Source of the DNA: Oscillospiraceae bacterium
Lineage (GTDB): Bacteria; Bacillota; Clostridia; Oscillospirales; Acutalibacteraceae
Reading direction: 5' to 3'
Assembly: GCA_015065425.1 (NCBI GenBank)
Contig: SVQH01000018.1
Location: forward strand, 1 to 63,870
DNA length: 63,870 bases
Made by a program: the position numbers and the translations under genes. Below, piece after piece: positions 44,039 to 52,419 of the stretch. The notes beneath the pieces were generated by a model, which searched no databases, was not told where the DNA came from, and was given only the letters and a program-made list of their open reading frames with translations. Position 1 is the stretch's first letter. Each line of letters begins with the position of its first letter.

Positions 44039-45453
44039 AAGGCAATTACCGTATGTAAATTATCAGGCAAGGACGGATACATAAGTTCAGTTGTAAGAGA
44101 AGCTATTTCGTCTGTGGTGCGAAGTATTTTTTCTTTTTTATCTTTTTTAAGAGGTAATTTTTTTATTATACGGGAGGGGAGACTTCCCACACTGCAGACC
44201 ACTTTTCTTTCCGCTTCTTTTGCATCCTTTACCGCAAATGAACCGTCGAAAATGCTGAGGAAAACCTTTGTGACAAGGTCGAGAAGGGGCATTTTCCTGA
44301 TTTCCCTGAGTGCCTTTCTGTCGACTCCCTTCCCGAAGGTAAATATGTTTATAAGTCTGCCTGCACCGCCGCAGGTCATATTAAGAAGTCTTTTGCAGAT
44401 AAAACGGATTAAAGGATATAAAAGGTCATAGGAAGGAATTTTTATTCCGTTGGCACGAAGTCTTTCATAAAAGTCCCTTTTGTCGGTTTTTCCTGCTTCA
44501 AGAAGATTGAGAAGCACGCCTGTCGTATGCTTTTTCAGATATTCCGAAGAATATGTCTTGTCGTTATATGTAAATTCTTTCAGAAACTGCACATCTGCTT
44601 CCACATTTTCTCCGTCAAAGGTAAGGTATGTGACGGGAGAAGGGTAACCTGTGAGGGAACCGAGATTTATCTGTGTTATGGTATTTCCCTTTTCTGATGT
44701 GAACTGAGTTGTTCTTTGCATGTGGGAATGACCTGTTATCATAAGTCTCAGTCCGTTGTCGGCAAGTACAGATGCTGTTTCAAAATTGTCACCTATGGAC
44801 TGTCCCGAATTTACAAGTCTGCAGAAAGGATGCAGGAGAAGGTGATGCTCCATTGCAATTACCTTACATCCGTCTTTTTCGGCATCTTTAAGCATTTTTA
44901 CCATCCAGCTGAGATGTTCTTCACTGTAGCCTGATTTTCCGCCTTTTGCATCGCAGTCATCATGTACTGCAAGAAGCCTGAGGTTTTCAGAGACCTGAAA
45001 GCAAGCGGAAACAAGACCTATGGGAGTATTATACTCTGAAATACGGTCTTTTTCCCCGAAAATTTTGTAAAGTTCGGTAAGCTCGGGGGCAGTAAGTGTT
45101 TCAACGTCATTGAAAACTTCATTATCCTTGAACCTTCTGGGATTTCTGTCCGAGCACCAGTCATGAGTGGATGTAATAAGATACAGCTTTTTCTTTTCGC
45201 TGAGACGGGAAAATTTTTCAAAAACCTCTGTATGACTGACTTTTTCTCCGTCATTGGTAATATCACCTGCAATAAGTATTGCATCGGTGTCGCTGTCAAT
45301 TAATTTTTCAAAAACAGTGTCAATTATTGCACCTGTTTCCTTAAGGCATTTCTGGTCGCTGCCTTCTCTGAGTTCATAAGCTCTTCCCGAGTTCCCCAAT
45401 TTCTCGGAATAATGGTGAATGTCCGCCAGCAATGCAAGTTTCAACTTAGTCAT
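44035..45453 (-). CDS. Calcineurin-like metallophosphoesterase
   Basis: This 472-residue protein has the metallophosphoesterase motifs: LLADIHHYS (DxH), ILIAGDITNDGE (GDxxxDG-like), STHDW, VIAMEHHLLLH and MITGHSHMQR (GHxH). The C-terminal 200 residues are unassigned and helical. The substrate is unknown. The start at 45453 has a GGAGGTTT site. It is the first gene of the four-gene operon with glycerate kinase, TrhA-like and SDR genes. Confidence 0.85.
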   Translation of the reverse strand: MTKLKLALLADIHHYSEKLGNSGRAYELREGSDQKCLKETGAIIDTVFEKLIDSDTDAILIAGDITNDGEKVSHTEVFEKFSRLSEKKKLYLITSTHDWCSDRNPRRFKDNEVFNDVETLTAPELTELYKIFGEKDRISEYNTPIGLVSACFQVSENLRLLAVHDDCDAKGGKSGYSEEHLSWMVKMLKDAEKDGCKVIAMEHHLLLHPFCRLVNSGQSIGDNFETASVLADNGLRLMITGHSHMQRTTQFTSEKGNTITQINLGSLTGYPSPVTYLTFDGENVEADVQFLKEFTYNDKTYSSEYLKKHTTGVLLNLLEAGKTDKRDFYERLRANGIKIPSYDLLYPLIRFICKRLLNMTCGGAGRLINIFTFGKGVDRKALREIRKMPLLDLVTKVFLSIFDGSFAVKDAKEAERKVVCSVGSLPSRIIKKLPLKKDKKEKILRTTDEIASLTTELMYPSLPDNLHTVIAL

Positions 45454-45486
45454 AGAAACCTCCGTTATTTCACACATTGTGAATGA

Positions 45487-45515
45487 ATTATAAATGATTT
45501 ATGACCAAAAGTCAA
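45487..45515 (-). promoter_or_regulatory. Promoter of the metallophosphoesterase operon
   Basis: On minus, TTGACT (45515-45510) and TATAAT (45492-45487) are 17 bp apart. Confidence 0.7.
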
Positions 45516-45662
45516 ACAAAACGCTTTGGTATATTAAAAATTGACTATTTGACCAATCAGATTCAATGTTTTTATTCTATTTTAACATATAAAAGGCCAT
45601 TATACAACAAACAAATTAACTTAATATAAATAGAAGATTATAAGCGATATTTATTATCACAG

Positions 45663-45697
45663 GTCGGTAAACTGAGGTTTATCGGTCTTTTTTTTGT
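45663..45697 (+). terminator. Leader terminator/attenuator before the phage operon
   Basis: GGTCGGTAAAC pairs with GTTTATCGGTC (three G-U pairs) and is followed by eight or more T residues. It lies upstream of the first phage gene on the same strand, with no gene before it on that strand, so it would stop leader transcription unless overcome. Confidence 0.6.
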
Positions 45698-45701
45698 ATT
45701 T

Positions 45702-45730
45702 TTTCAAAAACGGTGAAAACAGGGGCGAAA
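45702..45730 (+). repeat. Phage non-coding repeat R1
   Basis: A 29-bp element matching R2 (47457-47485) at 25 of 29 positions, with an identical 15-bp core AAAACAGGGGCGAAA. It lies upstream of the TerS candidate. Confidence 0.75.
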
Positions 45731-45787
45731 TATTTTTTGTTTTTTTGTTAATATCCGAGGGAAAAGAAAGGAGGGATGAAAAATAAA

Positions 45788-46060
45788 ATGGCGAAAAATC
45801 AGAATTCTTCCCGTTCAAAAGGCAGCGAGGAATATCTTGATGCCTGTGCACAGCTTCTATGTAAGGCGGCATATAAAATGTGCAGGGAATATTTCGGAGT
45901 AGGTACAGCAAAAGAAAAATGTGACCCTAAACTGCTGAAGGAGGCGTGTTCTGCGGTAAAGGAGGCGGTTGCCGTAAGTTCTGCTCTCGGAAGCAGCAAG
46001 GACTCATCGGGAGACGAGATAAGAGTATTGTTTTCTTTGCCGGAGGAGTATACACAGTAG
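45788..46060 (+). CDS. Candidate terminase small subunit
   Basis: This 90-residue protein precedes the large terminase gene, where TerS is expected. It is mostly helical, with SEEYLDACAQLLCKAAYKMC and DPKLLKEACSAVKEAVAVSS segments, which would suit a small helical oligomer. No helix-turn-helix is certain. The AAAGGAGGG site lies 12 bp before ATG 45788 and directly abuts an earlier ATG (45776), so 45788 is chosen. The call rests mainly on position. Confidence 0.45.
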   Translation: MAKNQNSSRSKGSEEYLDACAQLLCKAAYKMCREYFGVGTAKEKCDPKLLKEACSAVKEAVAVSSALGSSKDSSGDEIRVLFSLPEEYTQ

Positions 46061-46083
46061 TACTGCAATAAGGAGGTAATAGC

Positions 46084-47451
46084 GTGAAGGAATTGGTACT
46101 GGGAGAGCCCAATGACAGGCAGAAGCTGTTTTTAGAGGATTCGCACAGATATATAGCTTTCGGAGGTGCCCGAGGCGGAGGGAAAAGCTGGGCTGTGAGA
46201 GTAAAAGCAGTTCTTTTAGCTTTCAGGTATCCCGGAATAAAGATAATGATAGTAAGAAGGACATATCCGGAACTTCGGGCAAATCACATCAATCCTCTGA
46301 GAGTTCTTCTGTCATCATTCGCTCAGTATAAAGACAGCACGAAGGAATTTTTGTTTCCTAACGGTTCTCTTATTATGTTCAGGCATTGTGCCACTCAATC
46401 TGATATTGACAAATATCAGGGTACGGAAGTGGATGTTTTGTTTCTTGACGAGGCGACACAGCTTACGGAAGAAGAATATGACCGATTCAAGGCATGTGTA
46501 AGAGGTGTCAATTCATTTCCGAAGCGAGTTTATCTTACCTGTAACCCCGGGGGAGTCGGGCATGGTTTTGTAAAGAGGCTTTTTATTGATAAGGCATATA
46601 AAGAAGGGGAAAATCCTGAGGATTATGTGTTTTATCAAAGTCTTGTCACGGATAATAAGGCACTTATGGAAGCAGACCCCGAATATATAAGACAGCTGGA
46701 GGCACTTCCTCCGAAACTGAAAAAAGCATGGCTTATGGGGGATTGGAACATATTTGACGGGCAGTTTTTTGAAGAATTCAGGGATATCCCGGAGCATTAC
46801 AATGACAGAAAATTTACTCATGTCATAGCACCGTTTGAGGTGCCTTCTGACTGGAGGATAGTAAGAAGTTTTGACTTCGGCTTCAGAAAGCCTTTTTCCT
46901 GTGACTGGTGGGCGATAGATTATGAAGGAAGGGCATATCTGATATTGCAGCTTTACGGATGTACAGATATCCCCAATGACGGGCTTAAATGGCCTCCTGA
47001 CAGGATTTTTTCTGAAATACACCGCATAGAAAACGAACACCGATGGCTTAAGGGAAAGTTCATAGACGGAGTTGCTGACCCGTCTATATGGGACGCATCA
47101 AGAGGAGAGGCAATAATCGAGTCTGCGGACAGACATCTTGTATATTTTGCAAAGGGAGACAATAAGCGTATTCCCGGATGGATGCAGTGTCATTACAGAC
47201 TGAGCTTCAATGAAGAAGGAAAACCGATGGTGTACTTTTTTAATACTTGTACTCATGCTGTAAGGACTCTTCCGCTTCTTCAGTTTTCAGACACAAATCC
47301 CGAAGACCTTAATACAGACAATGAGGATCATTTTGCTGATTCGTTCAGATATTTCTGTATGTCAAGACCCATAAAGCCTCTGAGTGTAAAAAGTAAGGAA
47401 ATTACGGGAGATGATCCGCTTGAACTTTATGCACCGTATTCTTACCGTTAA
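46084..47451 (+). CDS. terL: Terminase large subunit
   Basis: This 455-residue protein drives DNA packaging. The N-terminal ATPase has Walker A GGARGGGKSWAVR, the coupling/Walker B VDVLFLDEATQLTEEE, and TCNPGGVGH. The C-terminal RNase H-like nuclease has FDFGFRKPFSCDWW (Asp), FIDGVADPSIWDAS (Asp) and NEDHFADSFRYFC (Asp). The start is GTG at 46084 with an AAGGAGGT site. The length and motifs fit an intact protein. It is followed by the non-coding repeat R2 and the portal gene. Confidence 0.93.
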   Translation: MKELVLGEPNDRQKLFLEDSHRYIAFGGARGGGKSWAVRVKAVLLAFRYPGIKIMIVRRTYPELRANHINPLRVLLSSFAQYKDSTKEFLFPNGSLIMFRHCATQSDIDKYQGTEVDVLFLDEATQLTEEEYDRFKACVRGVNSFPKRVYLTCNPGGVGHGFVKRLFIDKAYKEGENPEDYVFYQSLVTDNKALMEADPEYIRQLEALPPKLKKAWLMGDWNIFDGQFFEEFRDIPEHYNDRKFTHVIAPFEVPSDWRIVRSFDFGFRKPFSCDWWAIDYEGRAYLILQLYGCTDIPNDGLKWPPDRIFSEIHRIENEHRWLKGKFIDGVADPSIWDASRGEAIIESADRHLVYFAKGDNKRIPGWMQCHYRLSFNEEGKPMVYFFNTCTHAVRTLPLLQFSDTNPEDLNTDNEDHFADSFRYFCMSRPIKPLSVKSKEITGDDPLELYAPYSYR

Positions 47452-47456
47452 AAAAA

Positions 47457-47485
47457 TTTCAAAAAGCGGCAAAACAGGGGCGAAA
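47457..47485 (+). repeat. Phage non-coding repeat R2
   Basis: Second copy of the 29-bp element, in the gap between terL and the portal gene. Its core AAAACAGGGGCGAAA is identical to that of R1. Confidence 0.75.
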
Positions 47486-47558
47486 AGAAAACGGACATTC
47501 TGATAATATTTCCTCAGCCCCGTAAGTCATGGGACAATATACCGAAAGGAGAAAATCG

Positions 47559-49259
47559 ATGGAGAAAAATAACCGTAATAAGACTGAAAAGAAACGAGAA
47601 GACTTTTCCGGAATGCGTAGGGCAGTTATCGGGGAAGAAGAGATAAGAGAGGCTGTAAAAACTCTTAAGAAATATAAGGCTGCGAAAACCAATCTTGATG
47701 AAAGAGTCATTGAGAATGAAAATTGGTTCAGAATGCGTCACTGGCAGCAGCTCAGACGCGGTGAGAATAAAAACAGAAAACAGTCAGGCTGGCTTTTTAA
47801 TTCTATTATGAACAAGCATGCAGACCTTATGGATTCAATTCCCGAGTGCTCAGTGCTTCCGAGAGAGGAGAACGACCGAAGGGAAGCGGACAGGCTGTCA
47901 GGTGTTCTTCCCGTGATACTTGAAAGAAATAACTGGATGACGGTTTACTCTGATGCGTCTTACAGTAAGCTCAAAACGGGAACTGCAGTGTACAGCGTTT
48001 TATGGGATTCCTCTGCAGACGGGGGAGTTGGTGAAATCAGTATTAACAATACTGATATTCTGAATATTTTCTGGGAACCCGGCATCAGGGATATACAGAA
48101 AAGCAGAAATATTTTCCATGTTGACCTTGCAGATAATGACATTCTTACAGAAGAATATCCCTTTCTTGAAGGAACGCTCGGAAATGATTCCGGTGAGATA
48201 TTCTCATATAACTATGATAACAATGTGGATACTTCGGGAAAGTCATGTGTTGTAGATTGGTATTACAAAAAGAAAAAAGGGAACAGAACACTTCTTCACT
48301 ACTGTAAATTTGTCAACACCACACTTTTGTATGCTTCGGAAAATGACCCTGCTTATCAGGACAGAGGCTGGTATGAACACGGAATGTACCCATTTGTTTT
48401 TGATGCACTTTTCAAGGAAGAAGGAACCCCCGTGGGCTTTGGGTTCATTGATATTATGAAGGATGCTCAGGAGGAAATCGATATTCTCGGAAACGAGATA
48501 ATAAGAAATGCAAGGCTCGGGGCAAGAAAGAGATACTTTACGAGGATAGACGGTGCTGTAAACGAAGAGGAATTTGCCGATTTCAACAGGGATTTCGTTC
48601 ATGTAAACGGATCGTCCATAGGAGAGGAATCCATAAGAGAAATAGGTTTTACTCCGCTGTCATCCGTGTATATAACGGTGCTTAATAATAAAATTGCAGA
48701 GCTTAAGGAGACCAGCGGGAACCGTGATTTTACTCAGGGCAGTACTGTTGGCGGTGTTACATCGGGTGTCGCCATAAATGCTTTGCAGGAAGCGGGAAAC
48801 AAGATATCCCGTGATATGATAAATGCCACATATAATGCATTTTCTCAGATATGCACCATTGCCATTGAGCTTATCAGACAGTTTTACACAATCCCCAGAA
48901 GCGTAAGAATATTGGGTTCTGACGGAGAATGGCAGTATTCACTTTACGACAACAGTGTACTTAAGGGGGTGCTGTCTGACAATGATTTCGGGCTTTTCCC
49001 CGAGCTTCGTGCCCCTGTTTTTGATGTAAAGGTCAAGGCACATAAGCAGAATGCTTTTTCACGCTCAATGCAGAACAGCGATGCTCTGAATTTTTACAGT
49101 ATGGGATTTTTTGACCCTGAAAAGGCTGTACAGTCACTTGCTTGTATGGAGCTTATGGATATTGAAAACAAAGAGAAAATAAAATCCGTTATCAGTAAGA
49201 ACCGAATGCAGTATGAAGGAGGCGGAGAATACGGTAAAGATAGACTTTTACGAGAATAA
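47559..49259 (+). CDS. Portal protein (P22-like podoviral type)
   Basis: This 566-residue protein follows terL in the portal position. It opens with a charged tail (KNNRNKTEKKREDF) and then NWFRMRHWQQLRRGENKNRKQSGWLFNSIMNKHADLMDS. Later segments include KDAQEEIDILGNEIIRNARLGARKRYF and VTSGVAINALQEAGNKISRDMINATYNAFSQ, typical of portals. The portal forms the 12-subunit ring through which DNA enters and leaves the capsid. ATG 47559 has an AAAGGAG site. The P22-like label rests on length and the neighbouring adaptor and stabilization genes. Confidence 0.82.
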   Translation: MEKNNRNKTEKKREDFSGMRRAVIGEEEIREAVKTLKKYKAAKTNLDERVIENENWFRMRHWQQLRRGENKNRKQSGWLFNSIMNKHADLMDSIPECSVLPREENDRREADRLSGVLPVILERNNWMTVYSDASYSKLKTGTAVYSVLWDSSADGGVGEISINNTDILNIFWEPGIRDIQKSRNIFHVDLADNDILTEEYPFLEGTLGNDSGEIFSYNYDNNVDTSGKSCVVDWYYKKKKGNRTLLHYCKFVNTTLLYASENDPAYQDRGWYEHGMYPFVFDALFKEEGTPVGFGFIDIMKDAQEEIDILGNEIIRNARLGARKRYFTRIDGAVNEEEFADFNRDFVHVNGSSIGEESIREIGFTPLSSVYITVLNNKIAELKETSGNRDFTQGSTVGGVTSGVAINALQEAGNKISRDMINATYNAFSQICTIAIELIRQFYTIPRSVRILGSDGEWQYSLYDNSVLKGVLSDNDFGLFPELRAPVFDVKVKAHKQNAFSRSMQNSDALNFYSMGFFDPEKAVQSLACMELMDIENKEKIKSVISKNRMQYEGGGEYGKDRLLRE

Positions 49260-49584
49260 AGATGAACTCGTTTTAAGTGTCTCGGGACATGCAGGTTATG
49301 CCGAGAAGGGCAAGGACATCGTTTGTGCAGGAGTATCTGCCCTGTGTCTTTTGCTGAAACTTGCAGTTGAGAGAGTTTCCGAATCTGAGGGAACGGGTCG
49401 TGTTATCTGCAATGTGGAGGACGGAGAATTCTATCTGAGCGTGAAGGAACTGTCGTTTATCTCTTGCTCAGAAGAACTGAGGACACTTTTTGGTGCATGT
49501 TTTGCAGGATTTTCGGCTATAGAAAAGCTTTATCCTGTCAATGTGCACACTCACAAGCTTTTAATCCCTTTAGGGACTGAATGA
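49213..49584 (+). CDS. Phage-encoded Prp-like cysteine protease (putative prohead protease)
   Basis: This protein of up to 123 residues belongs to the Prp family. His26 lies in SGHAGYAEKG and Cys38 in GKDIVCAGVS, the same spacing as in the host Prp at 0.24-0.55 kb. It sits between portal and scaffold, where capsid maturation proteases are usually encoded. The scaffold next to it carries the Prp site LQLFA at residues 6-10. The start is uncertain: ATG 49213 has no ribosome site. An AAGGAGG lies within the first codons and is ideally placed for an ACG at 49231, which aligns with the host Prp start. It overlaps the portal gene by 47 bp. Confidence 0.85.
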   Translation: MKEAENTVKIDFYENKDELVLSVSGHAGYAEKGKDIVCAGVSALCLLLKLAVERVSESEGTGRVICNVEDGEFYLSVKELSFISCSEELRTLFGACFAGFSAIEKLYPVNVHTHKLLIPLGTE

Positions 49585-49631
49585 TATGACACTTCGGAAA
49601 GACGATGAAAAATTAAAAGGAGACAGAGAAA

Positions 49632-50438
49632 ATGAAAACAGATGAATTGCAGCTTTTTGCAGATAATTCTGCAGAGGTATCATCACAGAACACCACAGAA
49701 ACAGCGAATTCGGAGCAGGAATCGGAAAATGGTGCCGATGAGGGGACAGATTCTTATGAAGCAGAATTTGAAGAGCTCATCAAAGGAAAGTATGCGGGGG
49801 CTTTTTCAAAACGAACTCAGGGGATTATAGACAAGCGCTTTGCAAAATTCAAGGGCTATGAAAAAACAGCAAAGGCCTGTGAGCCTTTACTTGAAATGAT
49901 AGGCGGGAAATTCCCCGATATTGATGCCTCGGATCACGGGAAGCTTGTTGAGGCTTTTCTCGGCTCTGCTTACGGAAATGAAGAAGACAAAGCTGCCACA
50001 GCCGAAAAAACAAAAAAAGAACCGTCACCGCTTCTCAGAGCAGCAAGAGTGATGCTTGAAAAAAAGGCGGCAAGAGAAGTAGCTGAGTATTTTGACAGAG
50101 AGCAGGAAAAGCTCAGGGAGATATACCCTTCATTTTCTCTCGAGAAGGAGCTGGGCGAATCAGAGGATTTCCGCAGACTTCTCAATTCCGGCGTATCCCT
50201 TCGCCGTGCATTTGAAACAGTAAATCTTGAAAAAATAATGGGACAGGCATTGAAATATGCCGCCATGTCTGCAGGAAAGAAAACTGCAGATGCCATTAAA
50301 AATTCCGTGCGTGTTTCTGAAAATCCCCTGAGAGACACAGCCTCATCGGTTCAGAAAACCGATGTGAACAGCCTTACTGAGAAAGAGATAATGAAAATAC
50401 TCTCTCAGGTAAGTAAAGGTGCAAAAATAACATTCTGA
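49632..50438 (+). CDS. Capsid scaffold protein with an N-terminal Prp cleavage site
   Basis: This 268-residue acidic, mostly helical protein lies between the protease and the major capsid gene, the usual scaffold place. Residues 6-10 are LQLFA, so MKTDELQLF would be removed by a Prp-type cut before Ala10. A Gln/Glu/Ser/Thr-rich linker follows, then charged helices (FSKRTQGIIDKRFAKFKGYEK, LREIYPSFSLEKELGE) and a C-terminal lysine-containing helix (LTEKEIMKILSQVSKGAKI) that may bind the capsid. AAAAGGAG precedes the ATG. Confidence 0.8.
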   Translation: MKTDELQLFADNSAEVSSQNTTETANSEQESENGADEGTDSYEAEFEELIKGKYAGAFSKRTQGIIDKRFAKFKGYEKTAKACEPLLEMIGGKFPDIDASDHGKLVEAFLGSAYGNEEDKAATAEKTKKEPSPLLRAARVMLEKKAAREVAEYFDREQEKLREIYPSFSLEKELGESEDFRRLLNSGVSLRRAFETVNLEKIMGQALKYAAMSAGKKTADAIKNSVRVSENPLRDTASSVQKTDVNSLTEKEIMKILSQVSKGAKITF

Positions 50439-50455
50439 TTAAAAGGAGACAATTT

Positions 50456-51739
50456 ATGAAATTCAACGAGATAACACTTACACATTTTTCAGCAGGAGAT
50501 GTGTTGAATTCAACACAGGGCACAGTGGAAAACGGTGCAGTTGCAAATCCTGATGCCCTTTCTGCCGAAATGAAAACCTTCTATGACAAGACACTCATTA
50601 CACTTGCAGGTGCAAATCTTATCCATGAACAGTTTGCACAGAAAAGACCCATTCCCAAGGGAGGCGGCAAGACCATTGAATTCAGAAAGTTTTCAAAGCT
50701 TCCCAAGGCATTAAAGCCTATTACGGAAGGAGTGACTCCTGCAGGCAACAAGCTCAGTGTATCTGCAGTTTCATGTACCGTGGATCAGTACGGTGATTAC
50801 ATTGAGCAGACAGATCTTCTGGAGCTTACCGCTATTGATAACACTATTGTTGAAGCCACAAAGGAACTGGCTTCACAGGCAGGACTTACACTTGATACTG
50901 TTGTAAGAAACGAGCTTATGGGCGGTACAAATGTAATGTATGCTCCTGAGGTTACAGACGGCAAGGAGACAGAGATACTCAGCCGTGCGGATATTACGAA
51001 AAACTGTAAGCTCCGTGTCAAGGACATCTTCAAGGCAGCAGCTCAGCTCAAAGCTGTGAATGCTCCTAAAATTGACGGCAGTTATGTAGCCATCATTCAT
51101 CCTTATGCTGCTTATGACCTTATGCAGGAAGCAGGTGAGCAGTGGATAGGTATCAGTAAATACGTAAATCCCGAAAACATTCTTAAGGGTGAAATAGGTA
51201 CTCTCGGCGGTGTCCGTTTTGTGGAAAGCACCGAGGCAAAAATTTACGGTCCCGAAAAAATCAGTGATGATATTTCAAGACTTACAGTAAAGACTGCGGT
51301 CACTTCCCAGAGTGCTAAGGTTGCTGTTGAAGAAGTGCTTACTGCGGGAACTTTCTCAAAGCCTGTGGCAGTTTATTGTGCAGGAGCGGAGAATACCGTT
51401 ACAGGTATCGAAAACAGCGGCGGTGTTTCATATCTTCTTCTCGGGACTGCCGTATCTTCTCTCAAAGCAGGTGATACCGTCTGCGGCAGAGGCGGCGGCA
51501 AGGACGGCACAGCAGTATTCTGTACACTTTTCCTTGGTGAAAACGCTTACGGTGTCACAGATATAGAAGGCGGCGGACTTGAACACATCGTAAAACAGAA
51601 GGGCTACGGCAATGACCCTCTTAATCAGAGAAGCTCTGTGGGCTGGAAGGCAACAAAGGTTGCAAAGAGACTTCTTGAGGAGTATATGCTCCGTGTTGAA
51701 TCAGGTTCCGAGTTTTCGATGACTTCTGAGACAAACTGA
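50456..51739 (+). CDS. Major capsid protein, N4-gp56 family
   Basis: This 427-residue HK97-fold-type capsid protein belongs to the N4-gp56 family: FYDKTLITLAGANLIHEQFAQKR, then PKGGGKTIEFRKFSKLPKALKPITEGVTP and VDQYGDYIEQTDLLELTAIDN. The middle has YVAIIHPYAAYDLM and GTLGGVRFVES. The N-terminus MKFNEITLTHFSAG contains LTHF-SA, resembling a Prp-type site; cutting after Phe11 is inference. An insertion-like domain covers about residues 285-375. The gene lies 17 bp after the scaffold stop, with an AAAAGGAG site. Confidence 0.9.
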   Translation: MKFNEITLTHFSAGDVLNSTQGTVENGAVANPDALSAEMKTFYDKTLITLAGANLIHEQFAQKRPIPKGGGKTIEFRKFSKLPKALKPITEGVTPAGNKLSVSAVSCTVDQYGDYIEQTDLLELTAIDNTIVEATKELASQAGLTLDTVVRNELMGGTNVMYAPEVTDGKETEILSRADITKNCKLRVKDIFKAAAQLKAVNAPKIDGSYVAIIHPYAAYDLMQEAGEQWIGISKYVNPENILKGEIGTLGGVRFVESTEAKIYGPEKISDDISRLTVKTAVTSQSAKVAVEEVLTAGTFSKPVAVYCAGAENTVTGIENSGGVSYLLLGTAVSSLKAGDTVCGRGGGKDGTAVFCTLFLGENAYGVTDIEGGGLEHIVKQKGYGNDPLNQRSSVGWKATKVAKRLLEEYMLRVESGSEFSMTSETN

Positions 51740-51765
51740 TATTTTTGATTTACAAAAAACTCTGC

Positions 51766-51790
51766 TCCGGAAAATATTTCGGAGCAGAGG
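51766..51790 (+). promoter_or_regulatory. Stem-loop after the major capsid gene
   Basis: CTCTGCTCCG and CGGAGCAGAG form a near-perfect hairpin with a short A/T loop, in the gap between the capsid gene and the next small gene. No T-run follows, so it is probably an mRNA processing or stability element rather than a full terminator. Confidence 0.7.
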
Positions 51791-51810
51791 AAAAGAAAAG
51801 GAGATTAATA

Positions 51811-52026
51811 ATGAAAAAAACGAAGGAAAACATGAGAACAGTATTTATTCCCAGACTTTCAAAAAATGACGACTCTCTTTTTGTTGCAGTAAACGGGAAA
51901 CGTATACTTGTAAAAAAGGGTGAAACTGTTGAGCTTCCCGCACCCTTTGCAGAGGTTATTGAAAATTCCGTAAAAGCGGGAGAACAGGCAGAGAATTTTA
52001 TTGCATCTGTGACAAATGTAAACTGA
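51811..52026 (+). CDS. Small phage protein of unknown function
   Basis: This 71-residue protein starts at ATG 51811 behind AAAAGGAG; the longer upstream in-frame ATG lies before the stem-loop and has no ribosome site. The sequence is beta-rich (TVFIPRLSKNDDSLFVAVNG, KRILVKKGETVELPAPFAEVI), and its VNGKRILVKKGETVELP resembles small virion proteins that follow capsid genes in gut phages. It may be a capsid or connector accessory protein. Confidence 0.65.
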   Translation: MKKTKENMRTVFIPRLSKNDDSLFVAVNGKRILVKKGETVELPAPFAEVIENSVKAGEQAENFIASVTNVN

Positions 52027-52041
52027 CGGGCAGGTGTTAAT

Positions 52042-52407
52042 ATGACGGTCAGAGAGATAATAAAAAAGGCAGACGAAGCATATCCTAATGTTTTTTCTTT
52101 TTCGCAGAAAGCCGGATGGCTTGAAGAGCTTGATAACAGGGTGTTTTCAGAGGTGTTTTCAAGATATGAGGACAGTGAAGAGAAATTTACGGGAGGGTAT
52201 TGTGAAGATGATGAAACAGAGCTTCTGATTGGTAAGCCATACGATGATATTTATATCAGATACCTTGTTATGAATTTCGATATTGTGAATTCAGATATGG
52301 TAAGGTATCAGAATTCTGCGGCACTTTTCAATTCACAGTATATTGCCTTCGGCAACTTCTATAACCGCACCCACAGGATTTCAAGTGCCGTAATAGACCC
52401 GCATTAA
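52042..52407 (+). CDS. Putative head-tail adaptor (P22 gp4-like position)
   Basis: This 121-residue helical protein opens with TVREIIKKADEAYPNVFS, then has WLEELDNRVFSEVFSRY and YDDIYIRYLVMNFDIVNSD, and ends with FNSQYIAFGNFYNRTHR. Its size and position between capsid and stabilization-type genes suit the adaptor that lengthens the portal channel. The sequence match is not strong enough to be certain. Confidence 0.6.
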   Translation: MTVREIIKKADEAYPNVFSFSQKAGWLEELDNRVFSEVFSRYEDSEEKFTGGYCEDDETELLIGKPYDDIYIRYLVMNFDIVNSDMVRYQNSAALFNSQYIAFGNFYNRTHRISSAVIDPH

Positions 52408-52419
52408 GGAGAGATATTT

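Larger units (their letters stand above)
45454..45787. other. Boundary between host operon and phage module
   Basis: This 334-bp gene-free stretch holds the minus promoter at 45487-45515, a possible plus promoter (TTGACC at 45549 with TATTCT at 45573, weak), a terminator-like hairpin at 45663-45697 and repeat copy R1 at 45702-45730. I see no integrase, repressor, tRNA or obvious attachment-site core. Confidence 0.6.

Noticed and set aside
45549-45578. Phage promoter TTGACC-18-TATTCT
   Set aside because: The spacer is 18 bp and the -10 box weak; it is mentioned as possible but is not listed as a separate promoter.
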